NCBI RefSeq assembly: GCF_013315265.1
Contig: NZ_JABUFE010000003.1
Location: forward strand, 124,001 to 188,000
Reading direction: 5' to 3'
Length of the DNA stretch: 64,000 bases
Source of the DNA: Parasulfitobacter algicola
Lineage (GTDB): Bacteria > Pseudomonadota > Alphaproteobacteria > Rhodobacterales > Rhodobacteraceae
How positions within the stretch are numbered: the first letter of the stretch is position 1; each line of letters starts with the position of its first letter. The notes beneath the pieces were generated by a model, which did not search any database, was not told where the DNA came from, and saw only the letters and a program-made list of their open reading frames with translations. Below, piece after piece: positions 54,408 through 64,000 of this stretch. Both the position numbers and the translations under genes were made by a program.

Positions 54408-56054
54408 TTATCTTTGCGCTTTTTCCCAGTCCGGATGTATCCATGGTCTGCTATCATCCGCAGGCAGGGGCGCGCGCCCAAGAACATGATCGCTGGCTTT
54501 TTCGCCAACCATAATACTGGGACCGTTTAAATTACCGTTCGTAATGCGGGGAAAGATTGAACTGTCTGCGACCCGCAATCCGTCCACGCCAATCACGCGG
54601 TTTTCAGGGTCAACGACAGCCATCGGATCGTCTTTCGCACCCATTTTGCAGGTTCCGCAGGGGTGATAGGCACTTTCGGCATGATCGCGGATAAATGCAT
54701 CCAATTCGTCATCGGTGTGCACAGCATTACCCGGTTGTAATTCGTATTTCACAAATGGTTCAAAGGCTTTTTGCGCAAAAATTTCACGGGTCAGGCGGAT
54801 GCAGGTGCGAAAATCCTGCCAATCCTCGGGGGTGCTCATGTAGTTGAACAGAATATTTGGCGGTGCGGATGGATCAGCGCTGTTTAGCGTCACGGCCCCA
54901 CGTGACGTTGATCGCATGGGGCCAACATGGGCCTGAAATCCATGCTCTTTCGCGGCGATTGTACCATCATAGCGCACGGCAAGCGGTAGAAAATGGTACT
55001 GGATATCAGGATAATCCACCCCTGCGCGCGATCGAATAAAAGCCGCACTTTCAAACTGGTTTGATGTCCCAAGCCCGGTTTTTGTGAACAGCCATTGCGC
55101 GCCGATCATCGCTTTGCTGACGTAGTTCCAATATTTATAAAGTGTGATGGGCATGCGTGACGCCATCTGGATATACAATTCAAGATGATCCTGCAGGTTT
55201 TGACCCACACCGGGGCGATCTGCAATGACATCAATCCCATGTTCAGCCAGATGCTGTGCCGGGCCAATGCCTGACAGCATCAGCAGTTTTGGTGAATTGA
55301 TCGAAGACGCTGCCAAAATGACCTCGCGCCTTGCACGGATAAATTCGCGTTTGCCTGCGCGTATAACTTCAACCCCGATTGCACGGCCATCTTCGATGAC
55401 AATTTTACTGGCAAGTGCACGGACCAGATTACAGTTATGACGCTTTAGCGCAGGCCGAAGATAGGCATTCGCCGCAGACCAGCGCCGCCCTTGATGGACC
55501 GTTTGTTCCATTGGGCCGAAGCCCTCTTGTTTTTGGCCATTATAGTCGTTTGTCAATTGATACCCAGCCTGGCGCCCCGCCTCGACAAAGGCTTGGTACA
55601 GAGGGTTTTTACGCGGGCCGCGTGTTACATGAAGCGGGCCGTTTGTGCCGCGCCAATTCGGATCGCCCGCGGTGGCGGTTTCCATCCGCTGAAAATAGGG
55701 CAGCACATCCGCATAGGACCATCCTGTTGCACCGCTGTCGCGCCAGTGATCGAAATCTTTGGCGTGACCACGCACATAGACCATACCGTTGATGCTGGAT
55801 GATCCGCCGATAACCTTACCGCGCGGCGTGGCCAGTCGGCGTCCGCCCAGATGGGGTTCGGGTTGGGTGGAAAACCCCCAATCATAGGTCGACATATTCA
55901 TCGGAAAAGACAACGCAGCAGGCATCTGAATAAAGGGGCCGATATCAGTGCCACCGTATTCGATCACAAGCACATATGCGCCGGCTTCGGCCAAACGGTA
56001 AGCCATGGCGCAGCCAGCACTGCCCGCGCCAACGATGACGAAATCGGCCTGCAT
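54408..56054 (-). CDS. betA: Choline dehydrogenase
   Basis: The 548-residue GMC oxidoreductase has the FAD motif [21 protein letters not shown] at the N-terminus, GMC signature 1 ([19 protein letters not shown]), signature 2 ([19 protein letters not shown]) and the active-site His region [13 protein letters not shown]. It oxidises choline to betaine aldehyde and on to betaine at the inner membrane. It overlaps betB by one base in betI-betB-betA, the usual bet order. A related alcohol dehydrogenase is excluded mainly by this context. Confidence 0.93.
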   Translation of the reverse strand: MQADFVIVGAGSAGCAMAYRLAEAGAYVLVIEYGGTDIGPFIQMPAALSFPMNMSTYDWGFSTQPEPHLGGRRLATPRGKVIGGSSSINGMVYVRGHAKDFDHWRDSGATGWSYADVLPYFQRMETATAGDPNWRGTNGPLHVTRGPRKNPLYQAFVEAGRQAGYQLTNDYNGQKQEGFGPMEQTVHQGRRWSAANAYLRPALKRHNCNLVRALASKIVIEDGRAIGVEVIRAGKREFIRARREVILAASSINSPKLLMLSGIGPAQHLAEHGIDVIADRPGVGQNLQDHLELYIQMASRMPITLYKYWNYVSKAMIGAQWLFTKTGLGTSNQFESAAFIRSRAGVDYPDIQYHFLPLAVRYDGTIAAKEHGFQAHVGPMRSTSRGAVTLNSADPSAPPNILFNYMSTPEDWQDFRTCIRLTREIFAQKAFEPFVKYELQPGNAVHTDDELDAFIRDHAESAYHPCGTCKMGAKDDPMAVVDPENRVIGVDGLRVADSSIFPRITNGNLNGPSIMVGEKASDHVLGRAPLPADDSRPWIHPDWEKAQR

Positions 56055-57505
56055 CAGTAGGGTGCCTCGACATCACCCATGCGGACATAGACGGATTTCA
56101 ACTGGCTATAATGATTGATGGCTTCTTTTGAATTTTCACGCCCCACGCCGGACAGTTTCATACCGCCAAAGGGGGCCTCAACCGGTGCATCGTTATAGGA
56201 ATTGATAAAACAACTGCCAGCCTCCATTTGCGCAATCACACTGTGCGCACGGGTCAGGTTTTGTGTGAAGACACCGGCGGACAGACCAAAGTCGGTGGCA
56301 TTGGCGCGGGTAATCACCTCGTCTTCTGTCTCAAAATCCAGAACGGCCATGACTGGACCAAATATTTCGTCTTGGGCAATGACCATATCATCGTTGACAT
56401 CGGCAAAAACAGTGGGTTGGATATAGAAACCGGGCTGATCCAAGGCGCCGCCACCATAAATCAGACGTGCGCCTTCGGCTTTGCCTTTGGCGATGTAATC
56501 CAATGTGATTTGCAGCTGCGCTTGATTGGCCATCGGACCGAATGTGGTGGCCTGATCCATCGGATCGCCAATCACAGCATTCTTAAGACGTTTTGCCAAG
56601 CGTTTCAGAAACTGATCTTTGATACCCTTTTGTACAAAAACACGCGTGCCGTTCGAACAGACCTGACCCGAGGAATAGAAATTCGCCAGAATTGCCCCGC
56701 CAACGGCATTTTCCAGATCGGCATCATCAAAGATAATCAGGGGCGATTTGCCGCCAAGCTCCATCGTGACATGCTTTAGATCCTGGGCTGCAGCGGCATA
56801 GACCTTGCGCCCTGTCGGCACGGATCCGGTCAGCGATACCTTGTTGACGCGGGCATCAGAAATCAACGGTGCCCCAACAGGTCCGCCGCCTTGAATGACG
56901 TTGAATACACCTGCGGGCAGGCCAGCTTCGATTAGGATTTCTGCAATTTTCAGGGCGCAAAGTGGTGTTGTTTCTGATGGCTTGAAAATCATCGCATTGC
57001 CGCAAGCCAAGGCGGGTGCTGCTTTCCAACAGGCGATCTGAGTGGGATAATTCCAGGCCCCAATACCCACACAAAGCCCCAAAGGTTCGCGCCGTGTATA
57101 GACCCAATCCTGCCCAAGCTGGATATGTTCACCGGTCAGCGACCCGGACAGACCGCCAAAATATTCCAGCGCATCCGCGCCGCTTGTGGCATCTGCGACC
57201 AGAGTTTCCGACAAAGGTTTGCCGGTGTCATAAGTTTCCAAAACCGAAAGATCATGGTTTCGTTCGCGAATGATATCAGCCGCCTTGCGTAAGACGCGGC
57301 CGCGTTCGGTGCCTGACAGTGCCGCCCATTGCTGCTGTGCGCGGTGGGCAGATGTGATCGCCTGTTCAATGATGGCTGGTGTTGCCTCGTGCAAATGCGC
57401 GATTGTTTCGCCTGTTGCCGGATAGATTACGGGCAAGGCGGTACCATCGGTGTCTTCGACATACTTACCATTAATAAAATGGCTGGCTTTGGGTTGGATG
57501 TGCAT
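56054..57505 (-). CDS. betB: Betaine aldehyde dehydrogenase
   Basis: The 483-residue NAD-dependent enzyme has [15 protein letters not shown], the base Glu in [13 protein letters not shown] and the nucleophile Cys in [15 protein letters not shown], the last typical of BetB. It converts betaine aldehyde to glycine betaine for osmoprotection or as carbon and nitrogen source. It follows betI by six bases and overlaps betA. Confidence 0.95.
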   Translation of the reverse strand: MHIQPKASHFINGKYVEDTDGTALPVIYPATGETIAHLHEATPAIIEQAITSAHRAQQQWAALSGTERGRVLRKAADIIRERNHDLSVLETYDTGKPLSETLVADATSGADALEYFGGLSGSLTGEHIQLGQDWVYTRREPLGLCVGIGAWNYPTQIACWKAAPALACGNAMIFKPSETTPLCALKIAEILIEAGLPAGVFNVIQGGGPVGAPLISDARVNKVSLTGSVPTGRKVYAAAAQDLKHVTMELGGKSPLIIFDDADLENAVGGAILANFYSSGQVCSNGTRVFVQKGIKDQFLKRLAKRLKNAVIGDPMDQATTFGPMANQAQLQITLDYIAKGKAEGARLIYGGGALDQPGFYIQPTVFADVNDDMVIAQDEIFGPVMAVLDFETEDEVITRANATDFGLSAGVFTQNLTRAHSVIAQMEAGSCFINSYNDAPVEAPFGGMKLSGVGRENSKEAINHYSQLKSVYVRMGDVEAPY

Positions 57506-57511
57506 CGTTTG

Positions 57512-58093
57512 TCAGGCCTTGTTAGGTGAAATCAGGCGATCTGCTGTTGCCATGATACGGGCTGTTGCCTCTTGTGCAGGAACGGATGTGTCGTTCAAAG
57601 CCTGGCGCAGATAAAGTCCGTCGATAAGGGCGGACAGCGTATCGGCGACCATCTCGGGAGTATCAGTCAGGGGGCGCAGCGCGAACGTCAGATTTGACCG
57701 TAACCGGCATCTATAGATATTCAGCAGGCGTTGTGCTGCCGGTAATCGCTGGGCCAGAACATAAAAATTCAACCATGCCGAGATCATGGCAGGCTGGAAA
57801 TGCATTTGTGAAAAACTGGTGTGAATGATCATTTCCAGACGCTGTCGCGGGCAGTGTGTACCTTGCATAGCATTGCGGGTTTCGGTGCCATACAGGGTCA
57901 GAATATGGCGCATGGCAGCGATAAAAATGTCCTCTTTGCCGCCCAGATAATGATGTGCCAACCCCGATGACATACCCGCGCGACGTGCAATTTGCGAAAC
58001 TGTCACATCAAGAGTACCGCGCGCGCTAATTTCCGCTATAGTCGCGTTCAGCAAAGCGTTGCGGCGGATGGGTTCCATTCCAACTTTGGGCAT
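57512..58093 (-). CDS. betI: Transcriptional repressor BetI
   Basis: The 193-residue TetR-type regulator begins MPKVGMEPIRRNALLNATI, with the helix-turn-helix VSQIARRAGMSSGLAHHYLGGK near residues 34-53. BetI represses bet genes until choline is present. The ATG at 58093 gives the normal family length; a 47-codon extension through the operator region is rejected. It is divergent from choX with a 92-base space containing a palindrome centred on GATC. Confidence 0.94.
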   Translation of the reverse strand: MPKVGMEPIRRNALLNATIAEISARGTLDVTVSQIARRAGMSSGLAHHYLGGKEDIFIAAMRHILTLYGTETRNAMQGTHCPRQRLEMIIHTSFSQMHFQPAMISAWLNFYVLAQRLPAAQRLLNIYRCRLRSNLTFALRPLTDTPEMVADTLSALIDGLYLRQALNDTSVPAQEATARIMATADRLISPNKA

Positions 58094-58134
58094 TTTATAT
58101 CCTGACGCACATGGTGATTTGAATTGGTTTTTAA

Positions 58135-58150
58135 TTGACTGATCAATCAA
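58135..58150. promoter_or_regulatory. Probable BetI operator
   Basis: TTGACTGATCAATCAA is an imperfect palindrome centred on GATC with outer arms TTGA/TCAA, located between divergent betI and choX. Its place and TTGA/TCAA arms recall BetI binding sites. It could control both the bet operon and the choline importer. Confidence 0.55.
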
Positions 58151-58185
58151 CAAAACGCAAGTTGAATGAGTAGAGGGAGATAAGA

Positions 58186-59109
58186 ATGAGAATAAAAGCA
58201 ACAATTTCGGCGCTGGCCGTGTTGATCGCATCACCTGTGTTTGCCAATTGCGAAAAGGTCACCTTTTCCGATGTGGGTTGGACTGATATCACGGCCACGA
58301 CCGCTGCGACCACAGTTGTGCTGGATGCGCTTGGATATGAAACGGATATTAAAATTCTTTCTGTTCCAGTGACTTACACATCCATGGCCGCCGGGGATAT
58401 TGATGTGTTTCTTGGCAATTGGATGCCAACCATGGAAGGGGATATCGCAAAGTATCGCGATGAAGGCAGCGTTGATACAGTGCGTGCAAACCTTGAGGGT
58501 GCAAAATACACGCTGGCCGTCAATAAAGTTGCCGCCGACATGGGCATCAAAAGCTTTGCCGATATCGCGACAAATCAGGATGCGCTTGAGGGTAAGATCT
58601 ATGGGATTGAACCAGGCAATGATGGTAACCGTCTGATCCAGTCCATGATTGATGACAACGCGTTTGGTCTTGGTGATTTTGAAGTCGCTGAAAGTTCGGA
58701 ACAGGGGATGCTTGCACAGGTTTCAAGGGCCAGTCGTCGGGGTGAACCAATTGTCTTTCTTGGATGGGAACCGCATCCGATGAATACCAATTTTGAAATG
58801 TCCTATCTGACAGGTGGCGATGATTTCTTTGGACCAAATCTGGGCGGTGCAACTGTTTATACGAACACTCGTGCGGGCTATGCTGCGGAATGTGAAAACG
58901 TGGGCAAGTTGCTGAACAACCTGGAATTTTCGCTGGCCATGGAAAACGAAATCATGGGCGCTATCCTGGATGACGGACTTGATCCGCCCGAGGCTGCTGC
59001 GACGTGGCTAAAAGCCAACCCCGATGCGTTCATGGCCTGGCTTGATGGTGTCACAACACTTGATGGTGGCGATGCTGTTGCAGCTGTCAAAACCAAGCTT
59101 GAGATGTAG
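58186..59109 (+). CDS. choX: Choline ABC transporter, substrate-binding protein
   Basis: The 307-residue OpuAC-type protein has a signal peptide (MRIKATISALAVLIASPVFA) and a mature sequence with CEKVTFSDVGWTDITATTAA, LGNWMPTMEGDI and FLGWEPHPMN, the aromatic positions used in quaternary amine binding. It delivers choline to the importer. It follows GAGGGAGA. A GAAA-loop hairpin after it may raise its expression relative to the membrane parts. Confidence 0.93.
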   Translation: MRIKATISALAVLIASPVFANCEKVTFSDVGWTDITATTAATTVVLDALGYETDIKILSVPVTYTSMAAGDIDVFLGNWMPTMEGDIAKYRDEGSVDTVRANLEGAKYTLAVNKVAADMGIKSFADIATNQDALEGKIYGIEPGNDGNRLIQSMIDDNAFGLGDFEVAESSEQGMLAQVSRASRRGEPIVFLGWEPHPMNTNFEMSYLTGGDDFFGPNLGGATVYTNTRAGYAAECENVGKLLNNLEFSLAMENEIMGAILDDGLDPPEAAATWLKANPDAFMAWLDGVTTLDGGDAVAAVKTKLEM

Positions 59110-59116
59110 GCAAAAC

Positions 59117-59136
59117 GCCCCGGAGAAATCCGGGGC
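59117..59136 (+). repeat. GCCCCGGA palindrome between choX and choW
   Basis: GCCCCGGA-GAAA-TCCGGGGC is an 8-bp stem with a GNRA tetraloop, 7 bases after choX and 14 bases before choW. It is a copy of the dispersed palindrome also found at 3178, 37847 and 43286. Between a binding-protein gene and its permease it likely affects mRNA stability or attenuation. Confidence 0.65.
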
Positions 59137-59150
59137 ATGCCAATATTTTC

Positions 59151-59981
59151 ATGGATTTTTTGACCGATTATAAAATTCCGTTGGGCAAATGGGCTGAAGT
59201 GCTGTTTGATTGGCTGCAAGCCAATGGCGCGTGGTTTTTCGATTTTTTGTCCGATGTTCTGGAAGGCATGATTGATGCAATCCTGTGGTGTCTGCAAACG
59301 CCCCATCCGTTTATGATTATTGCGGGTTTTGCGGCTATCACCTGGGGTCTGCAACGCAATTGGTGGACTGTCTTGGGTGTTGTTATTGGCCTGATTTTCA
59401 TCGTCAACCAAGGCTATTGGGAAGAAACCACCGAAAGCCTGACACTTGTTTTATCAGCTTGTGTGGTTTGCATGGGCATCGGTGTTCCGATCGGGATTGG
59501 ACTGGCGCATCGTCCGCAGCTATATCGCTTTATCGCCCCAATTCTTGATCTGATGCAGACATTGCCGACTTTTGTTTATCTGATCCCGGCGATTGTGTTC
59601 TTTGGCATCGGTATGGTGCCGGGTCTGATCGCGACGGTTATCTTTGTATTACCTGCGCCAATCCGGCTGACGCATCTTGGGGTCACATCGACGCCCAGAG
59701 CCCTGCTTGAGGCGGCAGAGGCCTTTGGCGCGACACCCACACAAAAGCTTTGGAAGGTCGAACTGCCGTATGCGCGGCCACAAATTATGGCGGGGTTGAA
59801 CCAGACGATCATGCTGTCACTTTCTATGGTCGTGATCGCAGCCCTTGTGGGGGCAGATGGGCTGGGCGTGCCGGTTGTGCGCGCGCTTAATCAGGTTAAT
59901 ACGTCTCTTGGATTTGAAAGTGGTTTTATCATTGTGGTGATCGCAATCATTCTGGACCGCATGCTTAGGATCACGAAATGA
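59151..59981 (+). CDS. choW: Choline ABC transporter, permease
   Basis: The 276-residue inner-membrane protein has an N-terminal amphipathic region and about six to seven helices, with the ProW-type EAA loop LEAAEAFGATPTQKLWKVELPYA near residue 190 and LNQTIMLSLSMVVIAALVGADGLG after it. It forms the channel for choline import. It overlaps choV by four bases. Confidence 0.93.
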   Translation: MDFLTDYKIPLGKWAEVLFDWLQANGAWFFDFLSDVLEGMIDAILWCLQTPHPFMIIAGFAAITWGLQRNWWTVLGVVIGLIFIVNQGYWEETTESLTLVLSACVVCMGIGVPIGIGLAHRPQLYRFIAPILDLMQTLPTFVYLIPAIVFFGIGMVPGLIATVIFVLPAPIRLTHLGVTSTPRALLEAAEAFGATPTQKLWKVELPYARPQIMAGLNQTIMLSLSMVVIAALVGADGLGVPVVRALNQVNTSLGFESGFIIVVIAIILDRMLRITK

Positions 59982-60988
59982 GCGCCGTCATTTTTGATGA
60001 AGTTTGTATTGTTTTCGGAAACCGTCCCAAGCGGGCTTTGCCCCTGATGGATTATGGCGAAACACGCACTGAGGTTGAGCAGAAAACGGGTCAAATTCTT
60101 GGAGTGCACAACTGCTCTCTTAAAGTCAGCGAAGGCGAAATTCTGGTTCTGATGGGCTTGTCCGGATCTGGGAAATCCACGCTTTTACGTGCGGTCAACG
60201 GTTTGAACCCTGTGGTTCGTGGTGCCGTTCATGTGGCTAAGAACGGCAAAATGGTCAATATCACGGATGCAGATCCCAAAACCCTGCGCAATATGCGGTT
60301 GCGGACGATTGCAATGGTATTTCAACAATTTGGACTATTGCCTTGGCGGACGGTCGCGGAAAATGTCGGACTGGGTCTTGAGCTTGGCGGTATGCCCAAA
60401 GCGCAGCGGCGCGAAAAGGTGTTGGAGCATTTGGATATTGTTTGCCTGTCAGACTGGGCCGACCGCAAAGTTGGCGAATTGTCGGGGGGTATGCAGCAGC
60501 GTGTCGGTCTGGCGCGTGCCTTTGCGACCGAAGCGCCTGTCTTGCTGATGGACGAACCGTTTTCAGCTCTTGATCCACTGATACGGACTAAATTACAGGA
60601 CGAATTGCTGGACCTGCAGTCCCGACTTGGGAAAACGATTATTTTTGTCAGTCACGATCTGGACGAGGCCTTTAAGTTGGGCGATCGCATCGCCATCATG
60701 GAAGGTGGCCGGATCGTGCAATGTGGCACCCCGCAAGAAATCTATTCTGACCCAGCCAATGATTATGTCGCAGATTTCGTGGCTCATATGAACCCGCTTG
60801 AGGTTTTGGTGGCGCGCGATGTCATGGCGCAGGGCAGTCCTGGCACAGATCGTCAGATCGCATGGGATACGGATTTGAAAACCGTCATGACGTTATTGTC
60901 TGTAGATCCGAAACCGCTTGCAGTTATCAAAGAAAATCAGATTGTGGGACAGATTTCACCTTGTGATGTTTTTTCACGGCTGGCTTGA
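59978..60988 (+). CDS. choV: Choline ABC transporter, ATPase
   Basis: The 336-residue ProV-type ATPase has Walker A GLSGSGKST near residue 58, Q-loop VFQQFGLLPWRTV, signature LSGGMQQRVGLARA, Walker B LLMDEPFSALD and the C-terminal remnant of one CBS-like domain (LKTVMTLL...VGQISPCDVF). The N-terminal ~25 residues (VFGNRPKRALPLMD) are typical of choline/glycine betaine ATPases. It closes choXWV. The next gene, a LysR regulator, is convergent four bases away. Confidence 0.93.
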   Translation: MSAVIFDEVCIVFGNRPKRALPLMDYGETRTEVEQKTGQILGVHNCSLKVSEGEILVLMGLSGSGKSTLLRAVNGLNPVVRGAVHVAKNGKMVNITDADPKTLRNMRLRTIAMVFQQFGLLPWRTVAENVGLGLELGGMPKAQRREKVLEHLDIVCLSDWADRKVGELSGGMQQRVGLARAFATEAPVLLMDEPFSALDPLIRTKLQDELLDLQSRLGKTIIFVSHDLDEAFKLGDRIAIMEGGRIVQCGTPQEIYSDPANDYVADFVAHMNPLEVLVARDVMAQGSPGTDRQIAWDTDLKTVMTLLSVDPKPLAVIKENQIVGQISPCDVFSRLA

Positions 60989-60992
60989 GACT

Positions 60993-61904
60993 TTAGCCTT
61001 TTTGCGAAAATGGATCGGCAGGGGTGTTTAACCGCAAGTGGCGCATAAAGGCCCGTGCGATGCGCGGTACGGGGCGCTGGTCGGACACCACAAAGTGCGT
61101 CTGATAACGGATTGGTGATGCAAATGGCACAAACGCCAGATCATTTGACCGATAATAATACAGCGGAAAAGGGTTCACCACGGCAAGCCCAAGACCACCC
61201 AATGCCAAATCTGCAGCCGCGAATGAGGTCGAGACCTCGGCCAATATGCGCGGAGTGCTTCGGGCCTGTTGCAAAATGCGTTCCAACTGACCCCTGCGTG
61301 CGTGGCGATGGGTTAGGGCAACGATATCTTGATTATGCAAATCTTTTGGGTCGATCTCTTTTTTCGGTGCCAGCGAATGATCCAGTGTCATGACACATAC
61401 AGCTTGTGACTGGCGATAGCGTATTAATTTGACGCCAGCGCGCGACAGTTCAACGCCCGTCACACCAAGATCGAAACGATCATCCAGAATGCCGCGCGTG
61501 ACCTCATCAGATGTATTGACCTCAAAGCTTACGAAAAAATGTGGGTTCGTTTTCAGAAAACTACTGATCTGCGTAACCAGAAACCGGTGTGCATAGGTGG
61601 GTGGTGAAATCAGGCGCAGGGTTTCCTGAACTGGCTCAGCAGGGCCATCAATACGGTTCAGTGCATCAAACAGCGGATCAAGCCTGCGATTCAGACGCAC
61701 GGCTTCTTGTGTGGGGCTTAGCCTGCCACTATCGCGTTCGAACAATGTGGTGCCAACGCGATTTTCCAGATTGGCAATTGACCGGCTAACCGCAGATTGT
61801 GACATGCCCAGGTGACGTGCCGCCGCGGTTGTTGTTCCCACCTGCATCACCGCACGCAATGCCTGGTATTCTGGGATCGAGTGCCAATTTTTGGGTTTAT
61901 TCAC
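60993..61904 (-). CDS. LysR family transcriptional regulator
   Basis: The protein of about 303 residues has an N-terminal winged helix (YQALRAVMQVGTTTAAARHLGMSQSAVSRSIANLE) and a LysR substrate-binding domain. The start is uncertain: a GTG at 61904 lies closest to the domain, while ATG codons at 61952 and 61970 would add 16-22 hydrophobic residues unlike the family. It is divergent from the M19 dipeptidase gene, its probable target. The effector is unknown. Confidence 0.85.
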   Translation of the reverse strand: MNKPKNWHSIPEYQALRAVMQVGTTTAAARHLGMSQSAVSRSIANLENRVGTTLFERDSGRLSPTQEAVRLNRRLDPLFDALNRIDGPAEPVQETLRLISPPTYAHRFLVTQISSFLKTNPHFFVSFEVNTSDEVTRGILDDRFDLGVTGVELSRAGVKLIRYRQSQAVCVMTLDHSLAPKKEIDPKDLHNQDIVALTHRHARRGQLERILQQARSTPRILAEVSTSFAAADLALGGLGLAVVNPFPLYYYRSNDLAFVPFASPIRYQTHFVVSDQRPVPRIARAFMRHLRLNTPADPFSQKG

Positions 61905-62016
61905 TTGTGTTTGGCCTGTTATGACTAGATTTATGATTAAAACGCATAGCATTTTATGTACGATATGCAAAAGAGGTCTGTTAACCTTTCGTTAACTTGG
62001 GGGAAGGTCAACGTCT

Positions 62017-63075
62017 TTGTCGTACACAACGCCTATCATTTTTGATGGCCATAATGATGTATTGTCCAAACTTTATCGCGCGGGCGGTCTGCCTGCTGCG
62101 GAAACATTTGTGACGGGTCGTGATGGTGCAATTGATCTTAAAAAAGCAGCAAAGGGCGGTTTTGGCGGTGGTTTTTTCGCCCTTTATGTCCCGTCCCCCA
62201 TTGATGTAGATTTTAAGTTTCAGCAAATGACCAAGCCGCAATACGATCTGCCCTTGCCAGAGCCGATTGATTGGGAAGATGCGCTGCCTGTTGTGATGTC
62301 ACAGGCCGCTATCCTGTTTGATCTGGAACGGCGGGATGTTCTGAAAGTGTGCCGCACAGTGGATGACATTCGAAATGCGATGGCTGCAGACAAGATCGCC
62401 GCCATCTTTCATATCGAAGGGGCTGAAGCGATTGATCCGGATTTGCACACTTTGGAGGTGCTCTATCAAGCAGGGCTGCGGTCCCTTGGCCCAGTTTGGA
62501 GCCGTAATACAGTCTTTGGTCACGGTGTACCATTCCGGTACCCGTCGAGCCCCGATATTGGCGATGGTCTTACGGATCACGGCCTGCGGCTGGTGCGGCG
62601 TTGTAGTGAATTAAGCATTATGATTGATCTGTCGCATCTGAATGAAGCTGGGTTTTGGGATGTTGCACGTCATTCGCAAAAACCGTTAGTCGCAACCCAT
62701 TCGAATGCGCATGCCATTTGTCCACATGCCCGCAATCTGACCGATGATCAGCTAATGGCTATCGCAGAAAGTGACGGTATGGTGGGGGTGAATTTCGCTG
62801 TTGCCTTTTTGCGCGATGACGGGCGGATGGTGGCGGATGTACCGATAGAACAGATGCTGCGACATCTGGATCATCTGATCACCAAATTGGGCGAAGACCG
62901 CGTTGGGCTTGGCTCTGATTATGACGGTGCGGTTATGCCTGAAGGTTTGACCAGTGTCGCTGACTTGCCGAAACTAAGACAAACAATGAAAGAGCACGGA
63001 TACGATAATATGCTTATCGAAAAACTGTGCCATGCCAACTGGTTGCGCGTTCTTGAAAAGACCTGGGGGTCATGA
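62017..63075 (+). CDS. Membrane-dipeptidase type (M19) peptidase
   Basis: The 352-residue zinc peptidase has the HxD ligands in IFDGHNDVLSKL, the bridging Glu in FHIEGAEAIDP, His in VATHSNAHAICPHARNLTDDQL and Asp in GLGSDYDGAVMP. It likely cleaves dipeptides or modified amino-acyl compounds in the cytoplasm, since no signal peptide is seen. It starts with TTG behind a strong GGGGGAAGG site. With the next gene it forms the beginning of a peptide uptake and hydrolysis operon opposite a LysR regulator. Confidence 0.9.
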   Translation: MSYTTPIIFDGHNDVLSKLYRAGGLPAAETFVTGRDGAIDLKKAAKGGFGGGFFALYVPSPIDVDFKFQQMTKPQYDLPLPEPIDWEDALPVVMSQAAILFDLERRDVLKVCRTVDDIRNAMAADKIAAIFHIEGAEAIDPDLHTLEVLYQAGLRSLGPVWSRNTVFGHGVPFRYPSSPDIGDGLTDHGLRLVRRCSELSIMIDLSHLNEAGFWDVARHSQKPLVATHSNAHAICPHARNLTDDQLMAIAESDGMVGVNFAVAFLRDDGRMVADVPIEQMLRHLDHLITKLGEDRVGLGSDYDGAVMPEGLTSVADLPKLRQTMKEHGYDNMLIEKLCHANWLRVLEKTWGS

Positions 63076-63121
63076 ACAAATGCGTTTCCACAACAAAAAC
63101 GACAACAGAAGAGGTAACTTT

Positions 63122-64000
63122 ATGAAAACCTTAAATACCCTTATGAAAGGCGCCGCACTTGGGCTGGCGCTTGGCCTTATGGCGGCTCCTGCGACATTCG
63201 CGGAAACGCCATCTAACATGCTGGTGATTGCGCACCGAATTGATGATCTGACGTCGATGGATCCGGCTGAAAGCTTTGAAATTCAAGGCTCTGACGCAAG
63301 CCGTAACATGTATATGAAGCTGGTCAATCTTGATCCGACGAACCTTGACGGTGGCTATGTCGCTGAGCTGGCTGAAAGCTGGACCGTCAGCGAAGATGGA
63401 CGCACGATCACGTTCACAATTCGGGATGATATCAATTTCCATTCGGGCAATCCCGTGCGTGCTGAAGACGCTGAATTTTCACTGCGACGCGCAATTCTTT
63501 TGGACAAAACGCCCGCGTTTATCCTAAAGCAATTCGGCTTTACCCCCGAAAATGTAGAGCAGACTATTGTTGCAGACGGCAATACGTTGTCGATCACAAC
63601 TGACAAGCGTTATGCGACATCTTTTGTTCTGAACTGTCTGACCGCGACCATAGGTGGAATTGTAGACAAAGAACTGGTTATGGCCAATGAAGTTGACGGT
63701 GATATGGGCAACACATGGTTGCGCACAAACTCAGCGGGATCTGGTGCATATCGTCTGGTTAGCTGGAAGCCAGATGAGAGCCTGACACTGCAATCCAATC
63801 CTGACTTCCATCTAGGCGCACCTGCGATGGAACGTGTGATCGTCCGTCATGTGATCGAAAGCGCGTCCCAAAGACTGTTGCTGGAACGCGGTGATATTGA
63901 TGTCGCCCGCAACCTGAACCCTGAAGACGTTGCCGGTGCATCTAATGCTGACAATGTTGTCATTCATGACGAACTGCGCGGCAGACTGATGTACGCAGCT
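63122..64000 (+). CDS. Peptide/dipeptide ABC transporter, substrate-binding protein (partial)
   Basis: The first 293 codons are present; the gene runs out of the window. A signal peptide (MKTLNTLMKGAALGLALGL, cleavage after TFA) is followed by the family 5 solute-binding fold: VIAHRIDDLTSMDPAESFE, AESWTVSEDGRTITFTIRDD and SGAYRLVSWKP. The ATG has GAGG upstream. It follows the dipeptidase by 46 bases, so the imported ligand is probably a dipeptide or peptide-like compound, with permease genes expected beyond the right edge. Confidence 0.92.
   Translation, partial: MKTLNTLMKGAALGLALGLMAAPATFAETPSNMLVIAHRIDDLTSMDPAESFEIQGSDASRNMYMKLVNLDPTNLDGGYVAELAESWTVSEDGRTITFTIRDDINFHSGNPVRAEDAEFSLRRAILLDKTPAFILKQFGFTPENVEQTIVADGNTLSITTDKRYATSFVLNCLTATIGGIVDKELVMANEVDGDMGNTWLRTNSAGSGAYRLVSWKPDESLTLQSNPDFHLGAPAMERVIVRHVIESASQRLLLERGDIDVARNLNPEDVAGASNADNVVIHDELRGRLMYAA

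Overview
The window looks like a chromosomal segment of a marine alphaproteobacterium of the Rhodobacteraceae (Roseobacter group). The base composition is near 50% G+C. Typical Rhodobacterales blocks are present: pckA divergent from chvI-chvG-hprK-rapZ-PTS EIIA-HPr; a NADH dehydrogenase cluster whose NuoE has a long C-terminal extension; a Rhodobacter-type smo polyol operon; a class II (B12) ribonucleotide reductase; and a bet/cho choline locus beside the glycine cleavage genes. I see no tRNA, rRNA, CRISPR array, phage or intact insertion sequence.

Layout. 1-3.2 kb: end of an MgtC-like gene, a methylsuccinyl-CoA dehydrogenase candidate (ethylmalonyl-CoA pathway) and a TauE/SafE exporter. 3.2-10.5 kb: pckA, the ChvI/ChvG two-component system, the regulatory phosphotransferase genes and a PlsC-like acyltransferase. 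10.5-13.8 kb: 3-hydroxybutyryl-CoA dehydrogenase, a cytochrome b561-YceI fusion and a two-gene operon of unknown membrane/periplasmic proteins. 13.9-18.8 kb: fabD-fabG-acpP-fabF-mltG. 19.0-27.7 kb: nuoB, C, D, E and F, interleaved with a sulfotransferase, two paralogous mini-membrane proteins, a 52-residue membrane protein, two proteins sharing the C-terminal domain of NuoE, and a DUF5337-like protein. nuoA and nuoG-N are not in the window. 28.0-35.6 kb: LacI-type repressor with smoEFGKS-mtlK for sorbitol/mannitol uptake and oxidation, with palindromic candidate operators at both promoters. 36.1-39.2 kb: nrdJ, whose 3' part is strikingly G+C richer than its 5' part, then possible IS-end repeats and a truncated aldo/keto reductase.

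39.4-48.8 kb holds the most interesting metabolic unit. One minus-strand operon, divergent from an RpiR-type regulator, encodes an N-formylglutamate amidohydrolase-like enzyme, a complete TRAP transporter, a conserved-looking protein I do not recognise, a glutamine-synthetase-like ligase, an aldehyde dehydrogenase and an iron-type alcohol dehydrogenase. This combination suggests uptake of an amine or amino alcohol, gamma-glutamylation, two-step oxidation of the alcohol group and hydrolytic release. That is inference; the substrate is unknown.

48.8-49.7 kb is A+T-rich and carries a secreted nuclease-like pseudogene with an in-frame stop. 49.7-54.4 kb: gcvT-gcvH-gcvP behind a tandem glycine riboswitch. 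54.4-61.0 kb: betI-betB-betA divergent from the choline ABC transporter choXWV, with a BetI-type palindrome between them. The window ends with a LysR regulator divergent from an M19 dipeptidase and a partial peptide-binding ABC protein. Together the right third is an organic-nitrogen and C1 region: choline is taken up and oxidised to betaine, and glycine is degraded by the riboswitch-controlled cleavage system. A short palindrome (GCCCCGGA, short loop, TCCGGGGC) recurs at intergenic sites and also once, in frame, inside nrdJ.
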